Source: Dehalococcoidia bacterium
GTDB taxonomy: Bacteria; Chloroflexota; Dehalococcoidia; Dehalococcoidales; RBG-16-60-22
Assembly: GCA_004375725.1 (NCBI GenBank)
Contig: SOKS01000067.1
Location: 1-9,230 of the forward strand
Length of the DNA: 9,230 nucleotides
Direction: 5' to 3'
Shown: positions 1 to 6,459 of the stretch, in pieces
How positions within the stretch are numbered: the first letter of the stretch is position 1
Layout of the letters: each line of letters begins with the position of its first letter
Program-made: the position numbers and the translations under genes
The notes under the pieces: generated by a model
Told to the model about the DNA's origin: nothing
What the model saw: only the letters and a program-made list of their open reading frames with translations
Databases searched by the model: none

Positions 1-1779
1 CCCGGCGTGTATCTGTTGCGCGATGCGGAAGGGACAATCCTCTACGTCGGCAAGGCGGCAAATCTCCGTCATCGCGTCAGGTCGTATTTTGGCACCGGCC
101 AGAAGCTATCGCCAAAGCTGCTGAAAATGGTATCCAGGGTGGCTGACATTGACTTTTACGTGACATCGTCGGAGCAGGAGGCGTTGATTCTGGAGCTCAA
201 CCTCATCAAGCGTCACCACCCCCGCTACAATGTCCGGCTCAAGGATGATAAGACATTCCCTTATCTTAAGATAAACCTCAAGGAAGAATGGCCCCGGGTT
301 CATATTACCCGAAGACTGGAGCAGGACGGCTCGCGCTATTTTGGACCGTTTGCCAGCGCCAGGTCCGTGCGCCAGACACTGAAAGTGGTCAAGGGCGTCT
401 TTCCTTTCCGCTACTGTACCAAAAAGATTACCGGGGCCGACTCGCGGGCGTGCCTGGAATATCACATGGGCCGCTGTCTCGGACCTTGCATCGGGGCGGT
501 GAGCCGAAAGGAGTACGCCGGGGTTGTCAAACAGGTCGTCATGTTCTTGGAAGGAAAGCAGGGCAGGGTGGCCAGGCAAATTCAGGACAAGATGAACCGG
601 GCGGCGGCAGCGCTGGACTTTGAGAAGGCGGCGCTGTATCGTGACCAGTTGCAGGCAATAGACAGAGTTGTGGAAGGGCAGAGAATCGCCACCGCGGTTA
701 GCGGCGAGCAGGACGTCATCGCTTTTTCCCAGGATGGAGACCAGGCGTATGTCCAGGTCTTCTTCATCCGCAACAACCAGCTGACCGGCCGGGAGAGTTT
801 TGTGATGCAGGGCACGCAGCATGAAAAACCACGACAGATCATGACCAGCTTCATCAAGCAGTTTTACAGTTCCAGCCCGAATCTGCCGCCAAGGCTGCTT
901 CTTCAGTATCCGGTTGAAGACACGGCGGTGCTTAAGGACTGGCTGCAGGGCAGGCGGGGAGGAAGGGTGGACATACAGGTACCACGCCGCGGCAGCAAGA
1001 AACAGCTGGTTGATATCGTTGCCGAGAACGCCAGACAGGGGTTGGAACAGCTGAAAATCAGGCAGCTCGCCACGTCGAAAGAGCTGGAGGCAGCCATCGA
1101 CGAAATAGAAAAGGAACTGAACCTGACCCACCCGCCGCTGCGCATGGAAGCCTATGACATTTCAGATATTCAGGGCAGGGCGGCGGTGGGCAGCATGGTG
1201 GTCTTTGAGAAGGGGAAGTCAAAGCCGGCTCACTACCGGCGCTTCCGCATAAAAACAGTAGCTGGGGCCGATGATTATGCCATGCTCCACGAGGTTATCC
1301 ACCGGAGGTTTAAACACCTGGATGGGGAAGCTTCAACGCCTGATACCTGGGCAATTGTTCCCGACCTCGTCCTGATCGATGGGGGCAAGGGGCAGCTCAA
1401 TGCGGCGCTATCGGCAATGGGCGAACTGGGCATAAAATCGGTGCCGCTTGCCAGTCTGGCCAAGGAAAACGAAGAGATTTACGTGCCGCAGAAGATAAAA
1501 CCGATTGTGCTTCCGCGCAGTTCTCCGGGACTTAAACTATTACAGCGACTTCGTGATGAGGCACATCGCTTTGCCCTCGGCTACCACCATAGAGTGCATA
1601 AAAAGGAGTCATTTATCTCGGTGTTTGATGGCGTACCAGGCATTGGGCCCAAGCGCAGGCGTTCCCTGCTGAAGAAATTCGGCTCGGTCCAGGCCATCCG
1701 GGAAGCATCGCTTGAAGAACTGGCGGCAACCAGTGGCATGACGGAAAAGCTGGCCATGAAGGTAAAGGAGGCGCTTTAG
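1..1779 (+). CDS. uvrC: UvrABC system subunit C (excinuclease), 5' end cut by window edge
   Basis: UvrC makes both incisions flanking a DNA lesion in nucleotide excision repair, acting in the cytoplasm after UvrA and UvrB load. Counting codons from base 1, 592 residues are visible. The GIY-YIG domain is at the start (GVY at 2-4, YVG at 15-17) and makes the 3' cut. Four cysteines at 139, 151, 159 and 163 have the spacing (12, 8, 4) of the conserved UvrC cluster reported to bind iron-sulfur in E. coli. A UVR motif (about 193-224) binds UvrB. The RNase H-like nuclease domain that makes the 5' cut carries D386 (YDISD), D460 (LIDGGKGQ) and H522. A helix-hairpin-helix pair (about 543-590) ends the protein. 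The reading frame is open at base 1 and the proline-glycine-valine-tyrosine motif normally lies 10-20 residues in, so the true start is just outside; the GTG at base 7 is not the start. The next gene follows after 1 base. All catalytic parts look intact. Confidence 0.97.
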   Translation, partial: PGVYLLRDAEGTILYVGKAANLRHRVRSYFGTGQKLSPKLLKMVSRVADIDFYVTSSEQEALILELNLIKRHHPRYNVRLKDDKTFPYLKINLKEEWPRVHITRRLEQDGSRYFGPFASARSVRQTLKVVKGVFPFRYCTKKITGADSRACLEYHMGRCLGPCIGAVSRKEYAGVVKQVVMFLEGKQGRVARQIQDKMNRAAAALDFEKAALYRDQLQAIDRVVEGQRIATAVSGEQDVIAFSQDGDQAYVQVFFIRNNQLTGRESFVMQGTQHEKPRQIMTSFIKQFYSSSPNLPPRLLLQYPVEDTAVLKDWLQGRRGGRVDIQVPRRGSKKQLVDIVAENARQGLEQLKIRQLATSKELEAAIDEIEKELNLTHPPLRMEAYDISDIQGRAAVGSMVVFEKGKSKPAHYRRFRIKTVAGADDYAMLHEVIHRRFKHLDGEASTPDTWAIVPDLVLIDGGKGQLNAALSAMGELGIKSVPLASLAKENEEIYVPQKIKPIVLPRSSPGLKLLQRLRDEAHRFALGYHHRVHKKESFISVFDGVPGIGPKRRRSLLKKFGSVQAIREASLEELAATSGMTEKLAMKVKEAL

Positions 1780-1780
1780 A

Positions 1781-2752
1781 ATGCCGGCCAATTTACCACC
1801 GCAGTATTTCGGGGCTGAGAAAAATTTCCGGGCAGCAAAGGACCCGGCTGAAAAAATCGCGGCGCTGGAAGAGATGCTGGCGATTATGCCCAAGCACAAG
1901 GGTACGGACCACCTCCGTGCCGAGCTGAGAAGCAGAATCGCCAAGCTGACGCAGCTGGCAGGCAAGAAGAGTGGCGCCCAGCGGATGACCATGGCGATTG
2001 AGAAGGAAGGCGCCGCCCAGGTGGCCGTGGTCGGGCTGCCCAATGCCGGCAAATCACAGCTTGTGGCCAGTCTGACCAATGCCTCGCCGACCGTGGCCGA
2101 CTATCCGTTTACCACTTACGCTGCCAGCCCGGCCATGATGCCCTTTGAAAACATACAGATACAGTTGATTGATACTCCTCCCCTGGTGCCCCAGATGATG
2201 GAATGGTGGCTGCCACCCATTCTGCGGCGGGCAGACGCCCTGCTCATTGTGGTTGACCTGAACGATGTTCCCCTGGAGCAGATGGCATCGATAATAGAGC
2301 AGTTACGGGAGATGAGAATCAGCCTTGACCCGGGCGAAACCGATGAGGGAATCCTGAGCCGGCAGAGGACTCTGGTGGCGGGCAACAAGGCGGACATTGC
2401 CGGCACCGAGGCTGGCTTTAGTTCGTTACAGGCCGGGTATGGTGAAAAACTTCCCATTGCTTATATCTCGGCCAGGGACGGGTTCGGTCTGGAAGAGATG
2501 AAGCGGAAGGTCTTTCAGTTGCTTGGAATTATCCGCGTGTACACCAAAACGCCAGGCCAGAAGCCGGATATGAATGACCCAATCATTCTGCCAAAGGGAA
2601 GCACGCTGGCCGATGCGGCGGAAGCGGTGCACAAGGACTTCCGTGCCAGGCTCAAATTCGCTCGATTGTGGGGGTCGGGCAAGCACGACGGCATCATGGT
2701 AAAGCGCGACCACGTCCTGCAGGATGGGGATATTATCGAGCTGCATGTATAG
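1781..2752 (+). CDS. DRG/Obg-like TGS-domain GTPase
   Basis: This 323-residue P-loop GTPase resembles the DRG/Obg group of translation-factor GTPases, which bind ribosomes or RNA; the exact role of this bacterial branch is not established. Residues 1-75 are a charged, mostly helical N-terminal region. G1 is GLPNAGKS (85-92), the switch I region is TVADYPFTT (104-112), G3 is DTPP (131-134), G4 is NKAD (202-205) and G5 is SAR (230-232). A TGS domain covers about 252-323 (ending in DGDIIELHV), a fold usually linked to RNA or ligand binding. G3 is unusual because the family pattern is DxPG and the glycine is proline here. ATG 1781 is well supported: an AAAGGAGG Shine-Dalgarno lies at 1764-1771 inside the end of uvrC, 9 bases upstream, and the intergenic gap is 1 base, so it is translated from the uvrC transcript. 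It could also be called a generic ribosome-associated GTPase; the broad family is secure, the function is not. Confidence 0.93.
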   Translation: MPANLPPQYFGAEKNFRAAKDPAEKIAALEEMLAIMPKHKGTDHLRAELRSRIAKLTQLAGKKSGAQRMTMAIEKEGAAQVAVVGLPNAGKSQLVASLTNASPTVADYPFTTYAASPAMMPFENIQIQLIDTPPLVPQMMEWWLPPILRRADALLIVVDLNDVPLEQMASIIEQLREMRISLDPGETDEGILSRQRTLVAGNKADIAGTEAGFSSLQAGYGEKLPIAYISARDGFGLEEMKRKVFQLLGIIRVYTKTPGQKPDMNDPIILPKGSTLADAAEAVHKDFRARLKFARLWGSGKHDGIMVKRDHVLQDGDIIELHV

Positions 2753-2780
2753 CCAGGAAAATAATTAACAGGAGAAAAAT

Positions 2781-3005
2781 ATGCCGACACGACCCGGCTG
2801 GTATGACCGATACTGGCGCAATCTGGATAAGGAAACTGAGGCCAGAATACGTACCACATGTCCCCGCTGCGGCAGCTCGGAAACCTACTACAATGAGCAC
2901 TTCAGGACCTGGCGTTGTGGCAAGTGCGAACATATTTTTATTATCAAGGGGTTGGAGGCTAAAAACCCCTGGTGGAAACGATTATTCACCTTCTGGGGAA
3001 GGTGA
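2781..3005 (+). CDS. Small zinc-ribbon protein (74 aa), function unknown
   Basis: I do not recognise a named family beyond the zinc ribbon. The 74-residue protein has two CxxC knuckles, C27-P-R-C30 and C46-G-K-C49, separated by 15 residues, the usual geometry of a single structural zinc site. The N-terminal third is charged and aromatic (WYDRYWRNLDKE), and the tail is basic and tryptophan-rich (NPWWKRLFTFWGR), which could suit nucleic-acid or membrane-surface contact, but this is inference. ATG 2781 is preceded by AGGAG at 2770-2774, six bases away. It begins 28 bases after the GTPase gene on the same strand with no terminator between, so it is probably in the same operon. The last eight codons and the stop codon form part of a perfect hairpin, which may mark the end of the transcript. 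Confidence 0.82.
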   Translation: MPTRPGWYDRYWRNLDKETEARIRTTCPRCGSSETYYNEHFRTWRCGKCEHIFIIKGLEAKNPWWKRLFTFWGR

Positions 3006-3012
3006 ATAATCG
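2979..3012 (+). terminator. Perfect 14-bp hairpin overlapping a stop codon
   Basis: The left arm at 2979-2992 (CGATTATTCACCTT) is the exact reverse complement of the right arm at 2999-3012, with a 6-base loop CTGGGG. The stem includes the last codons and the TGA stop (3003-3005) of the zinc-ribbon gene. There is no T-run after it, so it is not a classic intrinsic terminator. A factor-dependent terminator, an RNA 3'-end stabiliser or a barrier to exonucleases are all possible. A candidate promoter follows at 3054, which supports a transcription-unit boundary here. Confidence 0.5.
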
Positions 3013-3053
3013 CCTCTGAAATGGGTTGTGCTTTAACAGGGCCATCTGCCTGC

Positions 3054-3082
3054 TTGACAGCGGCGGAACATTGATGGAAAAT
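3054..3082 (+). promoter_or_regulatory. Candidate sigma-70-type promoter
   Basis: A perfect -35 hexamer TTGACA is at 3054-3059. With a 17-base spacer the -10 position at 3077-3082 reads GAAAAT, which matches TATAAT at four of six positions including the conserved second A and final T. The following bases (3081-3095) are AT-rich. It lies after the hairpin and before the small membrane protein gene, where a promoter would be expected. The weak -10 keeps confidence modest. Confidence 0.42.
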
Positions 3083-3143
3083 AACTTATATAAAAGTTGG
3101 GAAGGTGTCCTCACGCGGGAATCCTGAACCATTGGCCGTGGTG

Positions 3144-3150
3144 AAAGGAG
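3144..3150 (+). promoter_or_regulatory. Ribosome binding site that selects the TTG 3162 start
   Basis: AAAGGAG is the only strong Shine-Dalgarno near the beginning of the small membrane protein gene. It is 11 bases before an in-frame TTG at 3162. The alternative in-frame GTG at 3105 has no well-spaced Shine-Dalgarno, because its only purine run (GGGAAG) abuts the codon. Confidence 0.5.
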
Positions 3151-3161
3151 AAGGTGATACG

Positions 3162-3518
3162 TTGGAGGCAGATAAGTCTTCCGAGGGTAAAAACAAAGAG
3201 AATGAGCGAATTGCCATCCAGAGGGCGAAAGATAGAGCTCGCACGGGCAGATGGGACCTGAATATTGCCATTTTTCTCTTTGCCGTTCTGATGATTGTTA
3301 TTATCCTGCTCTTTCAGGGAGTTCCCCTTGAAATCGTGGCGCCGGTGGCCCTTTTCGGGCTGGGCATGGTCTGGCTTGTGGGGTGGAGACAGGGAAAACA
3401 GCTATTTGAGCGTTTCTGCGAGGAAGAGCTGGCCAGACTGGAATATGAGCGCACCCGGCCGGTTGGGGAATCGATAGAGGAAGCGGTGCGCAAGGCCATC
3501 CGCGAACGCCTGCGCTAG
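3162..3518 (+). CDS. Small two-helix membrane protein, function unknown
   Basis: I do not recognise the family. From the TTG start the protein has 118 residues. Residues 1-31 are highly charged and hydrophilic. Two hydrophobic segments follow, about 33-52 (LNIAIFLFAVLMIVIILLFQ) and about 57-75, separated by a short turn, so it should be a small inner-membrane hairpin. Residues 76-118 form a charged, probably helical tail rich in glutamate and arginine. With the short loop, both termini should lie on the same side of the membrane, probably the cytoplasm. The start is uncertain: GTG 3105 would add 19 residues but lacks a good ribosome site, while TTG 3162 has AAAGGAG upstream. A candidate promoter precedes it at 3054. 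The next plus-strand gene starts 80 bases after the stop. The amphipathic make-up and codon pattern look like a real gene, but its role cannot be stated. Confidence 0.7.
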   Translation: MEADKSSEGKNKENERIAIQRAKDRARTGRWDLNIAIFLFAVLMIVIILLFQGVPLEIVAPVALFGLGMVWLVGWRQGKQLFERFCEEELARLEYERTRPVGESIEEAVRKAIRERLR

Positions 3519-3586
3519 CCCCGGAGACGGCCCTTCGCCTGTTTATCCGCCGAAATCCTTTTATTCAAGCATATCTCATGTTTTTT

Positions 3587-3594
3587 GGGAGGAG
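3587..3594 (+). promoter_or_regulatory. Ribosome binding site that selects the ATG 3599 start
   Basis: GGGAGGAG sits 4-6 bases before ATG 3599, an ideal Shine-Dalgarno position. An upstream in-frame ATG at 3578 would place this site inside the coding region and itself has no Shine-Dalgarno, so the shorter start is preferred. Confidence 0.7.
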
Positions 3595-3598
3595 CACA

Positions 3599-4303
3599 AT
3601 GGAAGTACTGAATAATATCCCGATTAAGCTGGACCTTGAAGCCGTTTTGAAACGCATGCGCCTCCGCAATAGAAGAGAAAATATCGTGGGGAACGTGCGG
3701 GAAATGTTAGAGCTGGCCCGTCCTGTAGCCAAGCCCAAGGCAATTTACGAGGTTGCCTATATTGAGAATAAGAATGGGGACTCACTGGAAATCGGCGGCG
3801 TCAAATTCACCAGCCGGGTTCTCAGGGTGAATCTGGATAAAGTGGAGAGGGTGTTTCCTTTTATTGTAACCTGTGGCCGGGAACTGGACGAGGTAAATAT
3901 CCCGCCCGATGATTTCATAAAAGGGTATTATTTTGACCAGATAAAGGAAACGGCGGTTGTTCTGGCCCGGCAGCAGGTTGAGAAATATTTAAAAAAGAGA
4001 TATGCCCTGGGGCAGCTATCCCGAATGGCTCCAGGCGCCGCCATGAAGATTGACTGGCCGATAACCCAGCAGATGGAATTATTCTCCGTTTTTGGGGGCA
4101 GGGAGAAGGTGGAGGAACTGATAGGCGTGAGGCTTACCGATACTTTCCTGATGGTGCCGATAAAATCGGTATCCGGCATCCTCTTCCCCACCGAGGTCAG
4201 CTTTGAGAGCTGTCAGATGTGTCCGCGTGAGAACTGTATCGGCAGGCGGGTAGAATATGACCCGGAACTGGAGAAGAAATACCAGCTGGAGACAACCAAG
4301 TAA
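3599..4303 (+). CDS. Stand-alone MetH activation-domain protein (vitamin B12-dependent methionine synthase activation domain family)
   Basis: The 234-residue protein resembles the C-terminal activation domain of cobalamin-dependent methionine synthase, which binds S-adenosylmethionine and takes part in reductive remethylation of inactivated cob(II)alamin. Visible landmarks are the VTCGRELDE segment (90-98), an RMAPG turn (142-146) at the place where MetH has its SAM-binding RxxxGY motif, a DWP (152-154) typical of free-standing members, and the VPIKSVSG segment (186-193). The tail carries cysteines 205, 208 and 213 (SCQMCPRENC), absent from MetH itself but common in stand-alone members, which may bind metal or an iron-sulfur cluster; that is inference. 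The tyrosine of RxxxGY is alanine here. No methyltransferase, corrinoid protein or metH gene is in the window. It is probably cytoplasmic and may reactivate a corrinoid enzyme encoded elsewhere. ATG 3599 is chosen on its Shine-Dalgarno. The converging molybdoenzyme gene ends only 6 bases away. Confidence 0.85.
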   Translation: MEVLNNIPIKLDLEAVLKRMRLRNRRENIVGNVREMLELARPVAKPKAIYEVAYIENKNGDSLEIGGVKFTSRVLRVNLDKVERVFPFIVTCGRELDEVNIPPDDFIKGYYFDQIKETAVVLARQQVEKYLKKRYALGQLSRMAPGAAMKIDWPITQQMELFSVFGGREKVEELIGVRLTDTFLMVPIKSVSGILFPTEVSFESCQMCPRENCIGRRVEYDPELEKKYQLETTK

Positions 4304-4309
4304 TTTCCC

Positions 4310-6451
4310 TCAGGCAACTTTCTCTATTTCAACCAGGCAGCTATTGCAGGCGAAGGCACCCCCGGGAGAGGCCTGGTCTCTGGTGAGCACGTTGACGCAG
4401 CCGCCGTGGTCGACGCCGTCGCTGTCCGGCTCAAACCAGGCACCGGCGTCCAGGCTGGCAACCCCCGGCATAATATGCTCGGTTACTTTGGCGGTGGTGA
4501 GAAGTTGCCCGCGGTCATTGTATATTTTCACCCTGTCGCCATCGGCGATACCTCGTGACTGCGCGTCGTAGGGATTCAACCAGACCGCGTCATCGGCCAG
4601 CGCATCCAGGCGAGGGATACCGTGCCACTGCGAGTTAACCCTGGCCCTTGAGTGGGGACTCAACAGTTGCAGGGGATACTTGCTGACGATAGGGTCATCC
4701 CGGCCTTCCCAGGCTGGAATATATTTGGGGATGGGGGGGAGAAGTGGGTCCTGCCTTTCCGCCAGCTGCTGGCTGTATATCTCTAACTTGCCAGAGGGGG
4801 TGGGGAAAGGATGATGGGCCGGGTCCTCAACCTGCTCTCTGAAAGCGACCCAGGGCTGGTTCAGGGGAATGGGGTGAACTCCTTCGCGTTTGAAAGCCTC
4901 GTATTCCGGGAGGTCTGGAGTGGCCGCGGCAAATTCCCTGAGCCAGTCTTCTTCTGACCTATCGTTATAATCGGCTATTCTCAGTCGGGAGGCCAGTTCG
5001 GTGAAAATGGTCAGGTCTGATTTCGTCTGGGGCAATGGTTCTATGGCTTTGTCCATGTGGATGAAGTAAGGCCCTCCGGTCCAGGGTTGACCGATATCAA
5101 TGCGCTCCAGGGCGGTGGTCACCGGGAGGATAATATCGGCAAAGCGGGCGGTGGGGGTAAGAAAAAGTTCGTGTGCCACGATGAACTCCGGTGTTTGCAG
5201 TGCCGCTACGCCTTTATTGGTATTCAGAAACTGGTTCAATAAATTGCAGCCAACGATATATAGCAGTTTAATATCACCTGGGTAGCCGCCAGGTTTCCCT
5301 TTTAACAGGGCATCATAAATATCGGTGACATGCACGAAATTGGTTGGGCTCTGCGGTACGGGCAGGGTTTTGCCGAGGTTACCCAGTGGGATGCGGCCGG
5401 TGCCGCCGGCGGCATAACCGCCCGTGACCCCGATATTGCCGGTCATGGCGGCCAGGGTGCTTGCCGCACGGTGATATTGCTCGCCGTAGGCCGTCCGCCC
5501 CGGCGCCCAGCTGGCATAAAGGGCGGCCGGTTTGAGGGTAGCGTAGTCCCGGGCCAGCTGTTTTATAGTCGAAGCGGGCACACCGGTAATACCCTCGGCC
5601 CACCGGGGTGTTTTGGGCACACCGTCTTCTTCGCCCATTACATAGTCTCTGAATTGTTCGAAGCCCACGGTACAGGTCTCGATGAAGTGATGGTCATAGA
5701 GAGCCTCATCAATCATGACATGGGCCATGGCCAGGAGCATCGCGGTGTCTGTTCCGGGCTTTATGGGTATCCACTGTTCGGCCAGCGCTTTTGCGGAAAC
5801 GGTGTATCTCGGGTCAACGCAGATAATTTTCACTCCCGCTTTCTTTGCCCGGGACAGGTAGTGGATGGTGTCGGGGCCGAAGCGGGTGACCACCGGGTTC
5901 CAGCCCCACATAATGAGCAGTCTGGCATGGAGGAAATTGTCGCGGCTGGTTCCGGTGAAGGTGGTGCCAAAAGTGACCAGCGAGGAAAAAATAGCTGCTT
6001 CCAGAGACGTATTGCCCCGCCAGGTAGTGTAACCTCCGAAAAGAGAAAAAAACCGGCGACCGGCCTTCTGCACGTTATGCAGGGCACCCTGCGAGCCGGT
6101 ATGGTCCATGAGAAATATGGCGCTGTTCCCGTACCGGTCTTTAACTCTCTGGAGCTCTCGCGCCACGATATCGAGCGCTTCTTCCCATGAGATTGGTTCA
6201 AATTTCCCGCTGCCTCTTTCCCCCACCCTTTGCAACGGTTGTCTGAGGCGATTTTCCGCGTATACGATTTCCTTCTGGGCCAGACCCCGGGGACAGGCTT
6301 TCAGGCCGGGCATCGGCCCTCCCCCGGTGTCGATTCTGGTAATGGCGCCTTCTTCAACATGCACTTTCAGCAGGCATCGGCCACCGCAGTCATAGTCACA
6401 GCTGGTGGTCACCACCCTGCTTCGGGAGTCTGAACGGGCGCTTTTGGCCAT
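4310..6451 (-). CDS. DmsA-like molybdopterin oxidoreductase, catalytic subunit, cytoplasmic form
   Basis: This 713-residue protein belongs to the DMSO-reductase superfamily (bis-molybdopterin guanine dinucleotide enzymes). An N-terminal [4Fe-4S] site is visible as C18-x3-C22-x3-C26 and C53 (ACPRG). The GGYTTWRGNTSLEAA stretch (139-152) aligns with the E. coli DmsA segment holding the molybdenum-ligand serine, making S149 the likely ligand. WGWNPVVTR (182-190) and the GRTAYGEQYHRAASTLAAMTGN segment are pterin-binding hallmarks. The C-terminal domain (WLNPYDAQSRGIADGD onward, with GAWFEPD and GGCVNVLT) is very close to DmsA in wording. The N-terminus has no twin-arginine signal and the cysteine motif begins at residue 18, so the enzyme should stay in the cytoplasm; it is about 100 residues shorter than the DmsA precursor. 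No DmsB-like ferredoxin or DmsC-like anchor gene is adjacent. It starts 8 bases after the flavoredoxin-like gene and has only a weak Shine-Dalgarno, so translational coupling is likely. S- or N-oxide reduction is one possibility; the substrate is unknown. Confidence 0.93.
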   Translation of the reverse strand: MAKSARSDSRSRVVTTSCDYDCGGRCLLKVHVEEGAITRIDTGGGPMPGLKACPRGLAQKEIVYAENRLRQPLQRVGERGSGKFEPISWEEALDIVARELQRVKDRYGNSAIFLMDHTGSQGALHNVQKAGRRFFSLFGGYTTWRGNTSLEAAIFSSLVTFGTTFTGTSRDNFLHARLLIMWGWNPVVTRFGPDTIHYLSRAKKAGVKIICVDPRYTVSAKALAEQWIPIKPGTDTAMLLAMAHVMIDEALYDHHFIETCTVGFEQFRDYVMGEEDGVPKTPRWAEGITGVPASTIKQLARDYATLKPAALYASWAPGRTAYGEQYHRAASTLAAMTGNIGVTGGYAAGGTGRIPLGNLGKTLPVPQSPTNFVHVTDIYDALLKGKPGGYPGDIKLLYIVGCNLLNQFLNTNKGVAALQTPEFIVAHELFLTPTARFADIILPVTTALERIDIGQPWTGGPYFIHMDKAIEPLPQTKSDLTIFTELASRLRIADYNDRSEEDWLREFAAATPDLPEYEAFKREGVHPIPLNQPWVAFREQVEDPAHHPFPTPSGKLEIYSQQLAERQDPLLPPIPKYIPAWEGRDDPIVSKYPLQLLSPHSRARVNSQWHGIPRLDALADDAVWLNPYDAQSRGIADGDRVKIYNDRGQLLTTAKVTEHIMPGVASLDAGAWFEPDSDGVDHGGCVNVLTRDQASPGGAFACNSCLVEIEKVA

Positions 6452-6459
6452 GGCTACAT

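Noticed and set aside
106..1131. Long open frame of 341 codons on the minus strand opposite uvrC
   Set aside because: It lies wholly within a clear uvrC frame, shows no recognisable domain or catalytic motif, and has the composition of a shadow frame.
2668..3009. Plus-strand frame overlapping the GTPase end and zinc-ribbon gene
   Set aside because: It is out of frame with two better-supported genes that each have a Shine-Dalgarno and conserved motifs.
3578..3598. Upstream ATG 3578 as the start of the MetH activation-domain protein
   Set aside because: It has no Shine-Dalgarno, and the strong GGGAGGAG site at 3587-3594 fits ATG 3599.
5330..6190. Open plus-strand frame of 286 codons opposite the molybdoenzyme
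   Set aside because: The minus-strand frame carries a full set of molybdoenzyme motifs across the same bases, and the plus-strand translation has no recognisable features.
6380..6451. Tat signal peptide on the molybdoenzyme
   Set aside because: The N-terminus lacks twin arginines followed by a hydrophobic stretch, and the iron-sulfur cysteine motif begins at residue 18, leaving no room for one.
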